A stretch of 64,000 nucleotides of DNA, taken from NCBI GenBank assembly GCA_018881555.1, contig JACAXG010000261.1, positions 186,001 to 250,000 of the forward strand, written 5' to 3'. The stretch comes from Amblyornis subalaris. Lineage: Eukaryota; Chordata; Aves; Passeriformes; Ptilonorhynchidae. Below the pieces are notes generated by a model that was given only the letters and a program-made list of their open reading frames with translations, was not told where the DNA came from and ran no database searches. Below, one piece after another: positions 31,771 to 45,119 of the stretch (position 1 is its first letter; every line of letters begins with the position of its first letter). The translations under genes were made by a program, and so were the position numbers.

Positions 31771-34700
31771 TCAGTCAAGTGTTTAAAAGGGGTTTTGATT
31801 TTTCTGCTTCTGAGTGAGTGTAGTGAGGATGATCTGCGAAGAAGGAATGAAGAAATGGGATAAACTCTTAGTATTNGTTTACCTTCTGTCAAGCACTACT
31901 TTCAGCTATCTGATTTGGACTCTTTCAAATGTGGAAATAGTAAGTTGGAGGAAAAACATGGAATTGGGGGAGAAGAGGGCTTCAGAAAAAGCCAAGACAC
32001 TAGATTTTTATAGGTACCTCTGCCCAATTTGTACCGACTCCTCCAAGGCTTCAGTAGCAGCTGGAACAGGCTCCCGAGGCAGACTTTTATCCTTTCTCCC
32101 TCCCACGCGGATCCATCTGTGAGACTGCTTGTTCTTGCTGCTCTTGCTGAGAAACTGGATCGAGCTCAGAAGCATCCTGCTCTTTCAGACCCTCTGCCAG
32201 AGTCTTGCTAGTCAAGGAGGGCTCTGTATTCCTGCAAATTCGCANAGTCCCAGGTTTCGAACAGTCACTTGCATTTCTGAATCTGCAGCTCTTCCTGCTT
32301 GACTCTCAAAAAAATATTTCCAAGCTGTTGACCACTTTAAATTGGAGCTCCCACAGAGTGAGCACGAGGTGGTATTTCCAGATTTGCTCAGGATCTTTTG
32401 TTCAGAGTCTTGGGTGACACATTGCAGGATTTAGGTTCACTCCTCCTCCACTTGGTTGTTCCCAAACTGTTTTTGCTTCTCTCTGTATTTGGGATACCTG
32501 CAATGGTTTTGACATCAATACTGGTCAAGATCTAAAAGTAGGTGAGAGGTCTACCCAGTGGTAGTGCTGTGAAATCTGTGGAAGTAGAAATCACATGGAT
32601 ACTCTTGTGTACTTCAAGCAAGGAAGGAGAAGGGCCACAAAACTTGTGGGGTTTCAGGTACCCACCAGAAGATAGAAGGTTTTCCCTTTCAGGTTGTGGA
32701 GGCACCTTTGGTTTTCAGAGCAGATATAGGTGCTGGTCAAGATGGTGATTTCCAAAAGTGTCTGTACAAGGTACCATGAGAGATTTCAAAGGAGCCCTTG
32801 GTTTAAAGCTTAGTGAGAAAATACTGCCAGGGGCAAGCTCTAATAATGTCAGTTTTGTGTTAATTTAACATTGAAACGGGTAAAGGGTGTCCTCACTTCC
32901 ACTGGCATATCAGTGTCCCTGTGTTTTCAGTTTGGGCTGGTGTCTCAGTGCTTGGATTTACAGAGCTAAAGTATGGGACTGCCACCAGAGATCAGTCTGA
33001 GCACCTGACTTTGAGACACAACTTAAAAGAGCCTGGGAAAGGCAGCTTTGCTCAAGGAATCTGGAAATTAGTTGTGGAGGGTTACTTGACAATAAGAAGC
33101 AAAAGGATGTGAAACTATAAAAAGCATTTTTCTTGATTATTTTTATAGAGAATTTCTGTTACACATGATTAGATTAATTATTTCCAGCTAGGTTTGCTAC
33201 CCTTAAATAGCTATGGATTTGTTCCGTGTTAATAAAGTAGCTCATAATTAGTTAATGGTGTCTTGCCATTTGTGGCTGTTGTTCATTTTTCCTTGACTTC
33301 AGTGCATGCATAGCACTGCTTATATTGCAGAGACTTGCTTAACAAGCCACTGCCTGGAATAATAGCAGGACTGCTCCAAAAGCAGCTCCCAGGGACTGTC
33401 TAGTAAGGTGCTGTAGTTCCTGGAGGAACTGCGGAAGTACGGAGCAGGTATTGGTTAGTCCTGGAGTCTTAGTGCACATACAGTGTAATTTAACACTTAG
33501 GACAAGCGTGGTTAGAGATGGAATCTCTGTCTGATGGTTTTACCACAAAAAACCTGTCACAAGGTTAAAATGTTTGGTGTGAGCACACAAGCAGTAAATC
33601 TTCACAGTGTGTGTTGGAGAGTGGAAGTTTAAGGGAGAGGCGGAAACACAATATTTGTTCGACTCTAGGCTGTCATGTGAGAACCACTTGTGATGGCTGG
33701 CAGGGAAATGTCAGCATTTGCTAAACAAATGCACTGGGGGCTGATTCCTTGAAGTGCTGGGTAATGCTGCTGTGTTTCTGAGGTGGTTTGTGCCTTTGAA
33801 TCATTGTTTTGATGTTTTAACAGGTAGGTACCTCTGGTTTTGGTGCTGCAGGGAAAGGGCATGGAAACAACGAGTTTAGCGAAGGTGGGATGTCCTGGCA
33901 ATGAGGGCTGGACTGGTCAGTCTGGATCTGTACTGTGGTGTGTTTGTACCTGGTATTCTCTTGGTGAGGAGCTGTTCGTAACAGCTGGATTAGGTTGGGT
34001 TTCCTGTTTAATTGTTACTTACACAGTTCTAACTGTAATGAAGGCTTTGGGTGCTCGCACTGCTTGTGCTCCCTGTCTCTCTTCCACGAGGATTTCTGAG
34101 TTTCGTGTCAACACTTCCACTTGCCAGTGCACCTGAGTATTTTCCCTAACTTACTGAGTGGGAGCGTGGAAACTATAAGGAATCTGATATGTGATTTCAG
34201 TGCAATATAGAAAGTTCTATGGGGTAAACTTCGTGTTTTGTGAGACGGGACTGTCACATCTGTGTAGGACAAAGCAGAGCTGGGTTGGTTTGGTGACTGT
34301 AGGTTGGTGTCTAGGTGAGATTTTAAGATTTTTTAAGGTCTTTAAAGGTACTTGATTGCCACGTTCTCCAGCAGCATCCAAGAGGATGTACCTTGGGAGG
34401 CATTTCACAACAAGACATGCACGTGGTGACATTTCTCAAGCAGTGACTTGTCTCATGGGTTTCCTGGCCTCGTGCAGAAGCACTTGGTGTTTGTCTTCTT
34501 TCGTAAGAAATTTGTCTGTATGCTTTTGGAATTCAGGAGAACTTCTGCTTTTTCCAGCACCCCAAGTCAGAGTTTCTCAGTGCAGCTAAGGAGGAGCAGG
34601 TAATGCACACTTCAGCTTGCCACCTGAAGTGCCTTTTCCAACACCTTCCCTCATTCCTGTGTCCACCCACCCTCTCAGCAAGCAAAAGAAGGGGAAAAAC

Positions 34701-35092
34701 TTCTAGCTCTGAAAGAAATAGATGGAAAGCAGGATGATCAGTGATTTGTCTGTATTCATCACAATTCTGGATCACTGTAATATCATTAAGTCACCTTTGT
34801 CTGCAGGTTTATAATCTGCTTCACCTGCATGAGGAATTTGTACCACACCTCTGATGGTGTTTTTCTTGCCCTTTTGAAACTCTTATACTGTGTACTTGGA
34901 AAAGGAGGGGGAGTGCCCAGATTTGCACAAAATATGCATGGTTTTGAAGGAACTGGGTTAATACAGCAGCAGATTCACTCANGACTACTGCCACTGGTTT
35001 TGTCATCTTGGAAAGTGGTGGCTGGGAAATGTGGTCCTCAGAGAGGAGATAGCTCAGGAGGCTGTTTCACACTGGCTGTGCTCTAAATAAAG
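31771..35092. other. Unique stretch, intron-like
   Basis: About 3.3 kb without a recognised repeat. A short exon-like segment lies at 34558-34599. Otherwise nothing stands out. Confidence 0.4.
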
Positions 35093-35188
35093 CAACCAGG
35101 TCTAGTGAAAGGAGTCCCTGCCTGTGGCAGGGGGTTGGAACAAGATGGGCTTAAAGGTCCCTTCCAACCCAAGCCATTCTATCATTCT
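35093..35188 (+). repeat. CR1 LINE 3' tail
   Basis: Sense tail with 'aggtcccttccaacccaagc' and CATTCTATCATTCTGA. Confidence 0.92.
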
Positions 35189-36243
35189 GAGTAAAGATGC
35201 AGTAAATGACTTTGTGGTCACAGTAAATTGTTTTCAGGCACCTCTAAGCCTCTTCCTTTCCTCCTCTTTTCATGTAGAGATCCTGTGTTGGCAGCATTTT
35301 ATAAACAAACCCTGAAAAGCAAAGGCAGCTCTTTTCCCCCCTCTGGTTAAAGTTCAGGATTTGTTGTCAAAGGAGAGATTTAATCAATAAATTCTAACAG
35401 AGGCTCTGCCTCTCTTTAGGTCGGTGGGTCTGTGCTAAGCACGTGTGAGCTGCAGCATTGGGTTGTTTGCAGGCTGCCTGCTACGAGTAGGAATCCAAGG
35501 AAACATCAAGATGATGTTGTCATCTTACGTGGAGCATGTGGGATTAAACTCAGTGCCGTTTGCTTGTAAATTTTGGGGAGAAAATAATGATCTTGTTGTA
35601 ATCAATCAGCCGTGCCAGGCAGAAGAATCGGCAGTAATGCTTTTTGGAAGACGGTGTTTCCATGGCTTTTGGAGACCGAACCCCACGGTGCTGGAATGCT
35701 TCTAGAGGAGTGCCAGGATGTGGAAGACCTTCTAGCATCCGTCGTGCTGTTGTGTTCGCACAGCTGGCTCCCTTGTCCTGCTAAAACAGCACTTTCTGCA
35801 GCACTTCCAATTCCCGGGGGTCTGGAAGGCCGAGCAAGCTCTCCCCAGAGTGGAACTAAAGCTCAGCACAGCGAGGTGTGGAGTAGGAGTATGACTTACA
35901 CCGTGTTGTGACGCAGTGAGTCAGCAGCACTTGGGTTTGTTTCGCTGAGGTTTCCAAGTGATCTTGTCAGCTGGCTGCAGTGCAGGGCTGCTGCTGCGTC
36001 TGAGAGAGCCGGGTCATGGAGAGCTCGTGGTCCCGGAGCAAGCGAGCTGACTCAATCCTGAAACTTCACCCCCAGGCCAAGATTTTTATCTCAGCTGAAC
36101 AGCAATTTAAGCTCTGAAAAATGGAGCTTTGTAAATAAAGTTCTAGCGTAACTGTAATTAGTGGTTGCTGCACATCTGGGCTTGTGACTAGCGCAGAGGC
36201 ACCTCTGGAATGGGCTGGGAAGAGGAAGGTGAGCATTCATACT
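35189..36243. other. Unique stretch, possibly conserved
   Basis: No coding exon is supported. The stretch around 35400-35960 has balanced, non-repetitive composition and may include conserved non-coding DNA. This cannot be tested from one sequence. Confidence 0.35.
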
Positions 36244-36672
36244 CATAAAATCATGGAATGATAAGGGTTGGAAGGGACCTTAAAGATCATCTTGTTCCAG
36301 CCCCCTGCACCTTCCTCTAGACCAGGTTGCTCCAAGCCCCATCCAACCTGGCCTTCAACAGTGCCAGGAATGCATCCACAAGCTCCCTGGACAACCTGCA
36401 CCAGTGTCTAACCATCCTCACTGTAAAAGATTTCTTCCTAATAGCTAATCTAAATTTCCACTCTTTCAGTTTGAATACATTATTCCTTGTCCTATCACTA
36501 CAGTTCCTGATGAAGAGTCCCTCTCCAGCTTCCTTGTGAGCCTCTTCAGATGCTGGAATATTGCTGTGAGGTCTCCACACAGCCTTCTCTTCTCCAGGCT
36601 GAACAGCCCCAACTTTCTAAGCCTGTCTTTGTAGGAGAGGTGCTCCAGTCCTCTTATCAACAACCATTCTTG
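36244..36672 (-). repeat. CR1 LINE 3' fragment (antisense)
   Basis: A 430-base antisense copy from the 3' terminus (ATAAAATCATGGAATGAT), through 'gcaccttcctctagaccagg' and 'ttccttgtcctatcactaca', to the cttctcttctccaggctgaa block at the end of ORF2. Confidence 0.95.
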
Positions 36673-38479
36673 TGGCAGAACTGTAAGATTCCTGTTATTA
36701 TGTTTAAAAAAAAAAAAAAAAAGCTTTCCATAGGTGCAAAATGTATGGAAACAGAAAACTGTAGGATTACTTATGTTTCCTAGGCCACGTGTAATTCTGT
36801 CTCTTACTGGTGGGGATTAAGTGCTCTTGGAAAGTGTGTGGAAGGAATAGTGTAGGACTGAGTTGTGGAGCTGTGTAGTGTGTGTGGGTTTGGGGGCCAA
36901 GCCTTGTTGTGCAGCTGGAGACAAGAGGGAAGGAGCTGTTTTGGGCTTAGTGCCATATGCCTTCTCCCTATCCTTATCCACATTATTCCTGCCGACCTGC
37001 TTATAGGTGGTTTGTTATCATATGTGATGACCCAGCCTGTTGATGAATTTGCCACTGTTCTCAGTTTCTGAAGAAGCAGTTGAAGTCTCATGGGATTGTT
37101 TTAAGCCAGTGCATCCTTTCCTTGACATGAATGATGCAAGGCCTGCCTGCTGTGCTGCCAAGCCCTGAGCCTGTTGTGTGATGGACTGGCTGGTAGGGGA
37201 GGAGTAAGAGAAGAGCTAAAATGACCTTTAATGTAGGGAAGGTGCATAGGAAGGGATGGTGATTTGCTGAGGCACCGGAACAGTGAGAAACAAGGGGGTT
37301 TTGCAGAGGCTGCAGCCCCTCAGCCTGTCCTGCCTGCGGGTACAGAGGCTCATTTTGGGCTGGTGACAGCACACTGAGACCATGGCCCCCTTCTGATCCA
37401 GGGATGTGATGAGGACACAGCTGCTGATGCATCAGCCCTGAGATTTTAGGGGGCCTGTGCTCTCAGGTGTGCCCTGGTAGGCTGAAATAAGCAGGCATTA
37501 GGTGGGTCCTTCTGCTCTTATTCCTGAATTTTTTTTAAGATCCAGCAGTGAGCAGACTCTGAACAATTCTCCTGCAAGGCAGGAAGCTTGATCATCCCAG
37601 TCCTGTGTGCTACACCTGATTAAATAATGTTTTACACACCTGCTTGTTTTACCTTGCAATTCCGCTCGGCCTTCCCTCCTCGCAGTCCGAGACGTGCCGT
37701 GCCTTCCACCGTCTTGTCCGCGGCCGCTCTCCCGAGTCCTTCCTTTGCTCTGTGCCTTGGGAAGTGCCAAACCTGGCACAGCCACTATGCCACTGCTTGC
37801 TGTCTGCCAAGAAAATTCCCGTAGCCAGCAGGTAATCCTGGGGCTCGCAGGGCGAGCGACGCGCTCCAGTGGCAGCAGCCGTCCGTCCCCGTCTCTGCTC
37901 CGAGCTGGAGCTCGGCCAACCCTGATGTGCCCCTGACCCTCCAAAAGCCGTGTGTCTGGCCAAAGCAGTGGGTTCTGAGGTTCCTCCTGTGTGCTCTAAA
38001 CCCTGTGTGCTGGGATGGCAGTGGGCAGGTGGCCCTGACCCAGTCCTTGCCCGTGCCAGAGGAGAATGTGCCCCTGGAATGATGCTTGGGGTGGACTTGC
38101 TGTTCCTCGGGCCGAGCTGTGCAGGCCAGAGGTGATCGCCCTTGTCCTGGAAGGCACTGGAGTAGAAGTTAAACAAACTCGGGTTTGTTTTTCTTTTTAA
38201 TTTTTTTTTTTTTTTTTTTTTTTAATGAAATAATTTGCTTGGAAAACCCTCTGGACCTCCAGATATCTGAGGCATAGGGATAGACAGCGTTTTGCTTCTT
38301 TTAATTTAAGAAGTGTTTTCATTGCGATAGTGGCAAAATGACAGATTTACACAAGAATTGTTGCAGATGGGGGGCCTGAGAGTGGTTCGTTGGTCTGCAT
38401 TGAGATCAGTGCAAGGGGAACTGAAAATTAGGGTTCGGGGAGGAGGTAAGCTGGGACATGACTGCTGTATCCTGGAAAG
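36673..38479. other. Unique stretch with moderate CpG
   Basis: It holds an A-run near 36706, a modest CpG-containing stretch at about 37665-37915 and a T-run at 38201-38223. Overlapping open frames on both strands at 37.6-38.1 kb come from low stop density. No domain was recognised. Confidence 0.4.
38201..38223. repeat. Poly(T) run
   Basis: Twenty-three thymines. No flanking retrocopy was recognised. Confidence 0.95.
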
Positions 38480-38633
38480 AATCACGGAATCACGAAGTGG
38501 TTTCGGTGGAAAGGGACTGTAAAGTTCATCTTGTTCCAACCCCTGGCATGGGCAGGGAGACCTTCCACTAGCCCAGGTTGCTCCAAGCCCCATCCAGCCT
38601 GGCCTCAGACGCTTCCAGGGCTGGGGCAGAGTA
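38480..38633 (-). repeat. CR1 LINE 3' fragment (antisense)
   Basis: Antisense, AATCACGGAATCACGAAGTG terminus, then 'ccactagcccaggttgctcc' and 'cttccagggctggggcagag'. Confidence 0.94.
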
Positions 38634-39880
38634 GGAGTAGGAAAACCGTTGGTGCTGTTAAATGGATTTGGTGCTGCTGTTTCAGTCCAGTTTCTTTTGG
38701 AAACACATCCACACCTTTCCCCTGCTCACGCTCACATTTTCTTTCTTGTGCTGTGAAAATGAGAACACAGAAATCTGGTAACTCCATTCCAAATCCTTCT
38801 TGTCTACAGCTGGGATTGCTTATGCTCTAACAGTACCTGCTGGTTTTAATGGAAATAAATTATGTTAGTATCTTGCTAATGCCTGGTCTAAGCTGACCCG
38901 GCTCTGTTTAACAGGATGTGCTGATTAATGGAACTGGAACATCTTGAACATTTGGGATGGCAGAGACCTGCAGGGGTTAGAAATGACATTTAAGTAATTT
39001 TCTCTTGAATTTGACGCGTAACGTGAAACGCGTTCCAGGCCTCTAAGAATGCAAGATGGGCAGAGAGGAACTTGGAGAGTAGTAATGCTGAGACACTTGG
39101 GCTGCAGAGAAACAGCCAATTAAAGAGGGTTTTCAATGAAGTACAGCAGGGAAGGTCTCTGTTCAGCAGCATCTTCTGGGGACATTTTTCCGCACATCAG
39201 GGAAGTAACCTTAGAAAGCCCAATAGGAGCGATGTGCTGGTACTGGAAGTCTCAGACCTGGTTTTGCTTCTTGGAAAGGAACACCCATATCTGAGTGTGA
39301 TAAGAGCTCTTCCAAGAATAGATAGCACTGCCTGAAATGTCATGGCAGAGCTAAACTGTGGACAGATGCTCATTGTGCAAGGCAGGAGTAGTTACCATCA
39401 CAGTCATCCCCCTGCCCGAGCATTGCTGGAGGGCACCACTCCTTCGAATCTGCTGGTGGAGCAGTTTGGGGTGAGCGGAGTCAGCTGGATCCATTGGGAT
39501 GGGTTAAGAGCTGGCTGCTGCCAGCAGGGTGACCTCATCCCTGCGGTGGGATGGGGAGTGCTGGATGTAAGCTGCTGGTGCTGGGTGATGTCTGGTCAGG
39601 GCAGGAGGAGCTCTGGATATGAGCTGCCTGCTCTCACCTCATCCCAGGTACCCAGGGGAGCTTGGCTGCTGGGAGCTGGCATGCTGAGGAATTTCATGGT
39701 GCAAAGAAGGGAAANAACCTGTGGCTGTGGAATACTGTGAATAAAGGGCACAGCTTGGTTCAATCTGTTTCAGTATGGAGAGGGAGCATGTGTCCCTCCT
39801 CCCTCCAGCCCCGTTGGCTGGGAGCATGTGCCAGTGGCAGAGCAGAATCCCTGAGGATACCCTAAACCAGGGGTGTTTAG
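38634..39880. other. Unique stretch, intron-like
   Basis: No exon or repeat recognised. Confidence 0.4.
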
Positions 39881-40028
39881 GAATCACAGAATCCCAGAAT
39901 GGTTTGGGTGGCAAGGGATCCTAAAGTCCATCCAATTCCACCCCCTGTCATGGGCAGGGACACCTTCCACTAGACCAGGTTGCTCCCAGCCCTGCCCAAC
40001 CTGGCCTTGAACGCTTCCAAGGGTGGGA
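39881..40028 (-). repeat. CR1 LINE 3' fragment (antisense)
   Basis: Antisense, GAATCACAGAATCCCAGAAT terminus, then 'ccactagaccaggttgctcc' and 'ctggccttgaacgcttccaa'. Confidence 0.94.
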
Positions 40029-43000
40029 AATACTGGGTGTCCCATGGTATAGTACCAAAAAAAGCCCCTGACCCCCCCAAAACTGAATTTGAGGACACCT
40101 TGCAGCAGGTTCTTTTGGTGTGAGGATGGCTGGTTGTGTCAGTGTGGGTTTCTCAGGTGGGGGTTTCTACAAGCCAGGGTATCTACCACTTCTATACTTT
40201 TATTTTTTGGGGGGTAAGGGTCAGGGGTTGCTGACTCTGTGGGTTTTCCCCCCTCTCTTTTCCTTCCCTCCCTCCCTCTAATACACATCTTAAAAATTAT
40301 TGGGAATGGTGGATTTTTTTCCCCTGGGGCAGTATGGAGTTGCTTCTTAGTAATCTGCTGGAGGCTTGGGTAGAGTGGGAGTGGAATTGATTGTGTGGGT
40401 TTTTTCCTTCCTGCTCCAAGACCACTTCTTGGCACTGAGGAATTTTTCTTTAGACTTCTTTGGGGAACAGATGCGTGAAGTACAGTTACCACTCATACAT
40501 ATGGCTTTTAAAATATGGAAGCTGTTGGACTGAAGTGGCTTCATATGGTGCTGGTGGAGGATGAGAATTAACACGGAATTTTGGGTTTTTAAGACTTGAA
40601 TGTGTAGTTGGAAAGTTGGTTTTTTTCATTTTTTTTAAAAATAATGTTAAGTATTAATCTGCATTTTTATGGTTGTTAATCAAAGTAACATTTATAACTC
40701 TGAAAATTACTCTCTCTGCAACCCTTTATGCCTAAAATAGCATTGTAGTTTAATCTAAGGGATAAATAGGTTATATAATGTATAATTTNAATGGTTGTTA
40801 ATCTTAATTTGCTAACGCAGACATCTTTTTCTTTAATTGCAGGTTCCCATTTTAAAAGCCATTGGAAGATATTCTGCCACCCTCTTGGATTACTTCCCAT
40901 ACAACTCAGCATGTCACTGTGCCCTGGATTTTATAAGGTGGCCATGATTTAATCCCCATTTCCAATTCCTATGTATTGGTGAAGCATTGGAGCTCTTTTG
41001 AGCTGCTGTTACTCCCGTGGAAACTGATCTGTCTCGAATCCCTTCTCCCAAGGACTAGACATTGCCAGCAATGAGCTCCCAAAGCCATCCAGGTAAGGGC
41101 AAAACCACTTGAAATTCCAGCAGTGACACCAAAACACAGGTTTTTGCATGAACACACCTTTTATCATGTTGAAGTGATAACCCACACCCACCCTACCTTT
41201 TCTACTTTGTTTAAAACTTTGTGTGCAGATGGAAAGTGGTGTTGCTGTTATCAGAGTTACAGGGAAGTTTTACCATTTCAGGTTTCTAATTGTTCTAAAA
41301 TTTAGGTTTCTAATTGTTGCATCACTGAAAATCGGTATTTCCTGAGTCATTAACCAGATGTTTAATTTGTTAAATCTATGCTGATGAGCCTTAACAATAT
41401 GGAGTGTACCTCTAAGGAATGGGCATGGTTGTGCTGGTGTCTTTATTGATGTTTAAGAAAACTCTTTGACTTTTAAGGTACTTTTTAATAGGGAAGAATA
41501 GTTTTGCTGGAACAAGAGTCAATTGATCCACCTTGATGTTGCCTGGGGGATTATCCCTAATGTGTCTTGTAATTTAAACCATGATTCATCACTGGAAAAT
41601 TGTGCATTTCTGTCTGTCAAGAGGATTTGTAGCTACTCAGTTACCTGCTTTTGAGCTTAAAGGTGCCTCATACATTTGTATTTAGGCAGCGTTTGTTTTG
41701 GGCAGCTTTGTGTTAGGCAGAGCTTTGTAAGAGGAATTTTAATTGTGCTTGGACTGTTTCAGTTTATGGTACAAAAATGGCTGCCGGGAAGCAAATAATC
41801 CAACAACAGCAAGGCACGTGGAAGGATTTATTTAACTCTGGCTCTGAGAGATTACTTTGTGACTTCAGTTTAATCAGGTTTGGGTTAACAGTTAAGTAAG
41901 ACTGAAGTGCTAAAAGCCAGGGAACAGCTCCTAAGATTTAAGGAACTGCTTATTTGTGGGGGAAGAAATCCTGCAATACATAGGGATTCTGGGTTTTACA
42001 AGGAGCAGTGTTAAATCTGACCCTCTCCCCACAACTGAAATGAGTTTATAAGTCTCTAAAATTATCAGTATTAACAAAAAGGAAAAAAATGGGGCATCTA
42101 CTTCAATAGTGAGCAGTCTCTTGGATTTTGAAATTGCTGTTGGTACTATGAGGAGTTGGGAAACTTAAGTCTTTATCAGTAGAGTGCATGTAGGTGTTCA
42201 CCTGGGACACATCTTGCAAAATGATCTTCTTCAAGAGCTCTGTTCTTCAGATAATGGATAATTGTTATTTCAGTATTTTCCTGTCTCAGATAGGAGTGTG
42301 ACTGGGGAGCTGTGGCCTCCTGGTTTTCTCTGGCTGTGGTGGGGTACCTTAAATATCCACCTGCGGTCCAAACCCAATGGATATTGCTTTGCTTCTTAAG
42401 GAGCAGCTCCCCAGATGTTTGGGAGGTGGTGATGTCCTTCCTATGTTGATGGAAGCCTGCTGCTGATTTATCTTGCTTCCCTTTATAATTCATCATCAAA
42501 CCCTTTTTTGTCCTGCCTCTTTCTGCTGGTTCTGCTGCTTCGGCTNGGTCTTTCTCTAGCACTAAAAATGAGTTTGAGCTTCATTTTTTAACAACCATGT
42601 CTAGAATGTTGCTGAGAAGGGTGGTCTGATCAAAACCCAGGGATGTGGCAGCTCAGCAGGATGGTGTTGGACATCCTTGTGGCCTTCCTGGGCACTGGGT
42701 TCTTTCTTTGGTCGCGTTTCCAAGGGTTGGGTTGGAATTCTGCAGTGTATCATGGTGGCTTTTCACCCCTGGTGTTNTTGTTGCTCGTTTCTCTTTCAAG
42801 AGTCAGTTTTATAATAGGGAGCAGAAATATTTCCCAGCCCTTGCCAAAGATGACATCTGGACTTCTCATGTCAGTTATCATAGCCATGTTGATTATACAG
42901 CTACAGGTAATTATTCCTAATGATGTGCATTGTTTAAGGNAAGGCTCTGGCTTAACTTGAGAGCCTATTAAACCTTGCTTCAGTGGGTTCAAGCTTTCTT

Positions 43001-44999
43001 CTCTAATCTTCTCCAAGCCCAGCACTAATGGGATGTTTTAGGAACTGTGCCATAAAATTGTTGCAGCGTAGATGAATGGAAGTGGTTTGGGTTTTTTTTC
43101 TGTGCTTTCTTGATTTTCCTTCCACTGTGCAAAGCTTTTGTGGGAAGCGCTGGGCACTGAGAGCTTCTCACTGAACAAGGTGAAAAAATAGGGAGACTAC
43201 TAAGTTGGCTGAGAAAAGTGTGACTTCTTCCCCCATCACTGCCTCTTCTTTTGTGAGAGAAGAGTGAGATTTTAGAGTAAGATTTCTCAGGGAATAAGAA
43301 ATAGCTTTTGGAGAAGAAGAGTACTCAGGTGGGAGAATTTCCAGTGGCTAAATCAGTCTGACAACAGGGTAAAGATATTGAGCTTTGTTTTCTGGGCTCT
43401 CTCCATGGTCTCCTCCTAGAGTTTTGGGTTCAGACCAGCATTCCTTGTGAACTTGCCTTGCCACGCAAACACGCGTGGAGCAGGAGAAGCCAGTGGGCTG
43501 CTGGTGTCCCTGTTGCTACAAGCAGCATCACGGTGTGGTGCCCACCGCTCCAGAGGAGCAACAACCAGCTCCCTGCAGGTGTCCGGGGGCTGTGTGGATC
43601 CCTGGGCAGGAATGGGTGGAACTGCTGGATAAAAGTGGGGAAAGGGGCTGAATCTGGAGGGTGAAGTGCTTTCCCGTGCGGTGATGGGAGCAGGAGGCTG
43701 TGTAGATCCAGTCAAGACCGAGCTCGGAGGCATCGCGTGCCCTTTGGCTTTTGGCAGAGGAGTCACCGCCTCTTCCAGCGCTGGAACAAAGCTGGAAGAA
43801 AAACGCTGAAACTGTGCTGCGAAGGCTCAAGTTGCTGCAAAGTATAATTAAGAAAATTAGGCTAATTAAGATAACATTTAGGATTATGACAAAGCTTGGG
43901 GGGGCGGGGGAAAGTGTGTTTAGTTTCACTCCTTAGCCTGTTGCGTTGGCCACAATTTAAACTTGCCTTACATAACCTGTGCTGCTGATGCCTCTCACCT
44001 TACCCAGGCTGACTGGGTTGTGAGTGTGTGTGAGGTTTTTTAATAGGTTTTTGTGTGTGTTTTGTTTTTTTTTTCCTCTCTTACTGACCTTAAATGATTT
44101 CTTGTGGACGCCTTCTACCTCCCCCCTTAATTTTCAGTGGCTTGAGTTTCACTATCATTTGCTTCTTTAATCAGTAAAGATTGTTCTGCTGATACTAGTT
44201 ATACATAAAGATTAGTTTTAAAAAACCAAAACACTTAAAGTTAATCACTCAACTGATTTGTATTTGTTTAAAGTTCACTTTCCTTTGTAAAAGCTGAAAA
44301 TCTCCATGTTCAATGAAGCATTTTGTTTATGAAATGTTATCTTGCAGGAATTAACCAGTCTGAATGCAAATGCTCCATCCTTTCTTCAGAGCCACTCTTG
44401 CAGAGATGCAAATTTCAGTTACATTTTGCAGTGCTGAATGTTTGATAATTAGGAATATTGAAGTTTTAAGAATGAGCTGCCTGGCTGATAGAGAAAAATC
44501 TGCAGTGGGATCATTAAGACTGAGAGGAGATACCGGAGGAAGCAGAAAGCTCCGTGTGATCACATGGCACTGGGAAAACGAGTTAGGGAGTCACGTACTG
44601 TGATTTGCTGGGTTGATAAGGACTTTTGTANGGGGCTTTATCTGCACGAAGCCACTCTCCTTTCATACTCCAAGGCTCAATGAGGCATGGAAAGCCATTT
44701 CATGCAGCACACATAAGAGCTTTCCCCGTTAGCGTCTCCAACATTTTGCACCATCCGATAAATATTTGATGCGTTCTCTTTTTAAAGATTAAGAAGTTTC
44801 TGTGGAGATGCGTTTCAAGCCGGCTTTAAATGACACTGACCTACTTTCTGGCAGTAATGAGTCTGTCTGTGTAAGTTATCTGGGGGCAAGAGCATTCTTG
44901 CAATAAACATAAGGACTAGTAGGGTAAATTCTGGCCCTCCTTGAGCANGGCTGGGCCACAGCGGACGCTTGGTGGCTGTGGTGTGGAAGAACACCTGGA
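40029..44999. other. Long unique stretch, intron-like
   Basis: Five kilobases without a recognised repeat family. An exon-like segment lies at 40843-40937 and an imperfect 24-base direct repeat at about 41280-41318. A T-rich tract lies near 44060. No gene is supported with confidence. Confidence 0.4.
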
Positions 45000-45119
45000 C
45001 ATAGAAGGGTTTGGGTTGGAAGGGACCTTAAAGCTCATCTTGTTCCAACCCCCTGCCCCTTCCACTANACCAGGTTGCTCCAAGCCCCTCCAACCTGGCC
45101 TGGAACACTTCCAGGNATC
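45000..45119 (-). repeat. CR1 LINE 3' fragment (antisense)
   Basis: Antisense: ATAGAAGGGTTTGGGTTGG, 'aaagctcatcttgttccaac', 'ctggcctggaacacttccag'. Four ambiguous bases occur in and just after it. Confidence 0.92.

Noticed and set aside
37024..37071. C/D-box snoRNA-like pattern (GTGATGA ... CTGA)
   Set aside because: The boxes are only about 40 bases apart, no terminal stem is present, and internal C'/D' boxes are missing.
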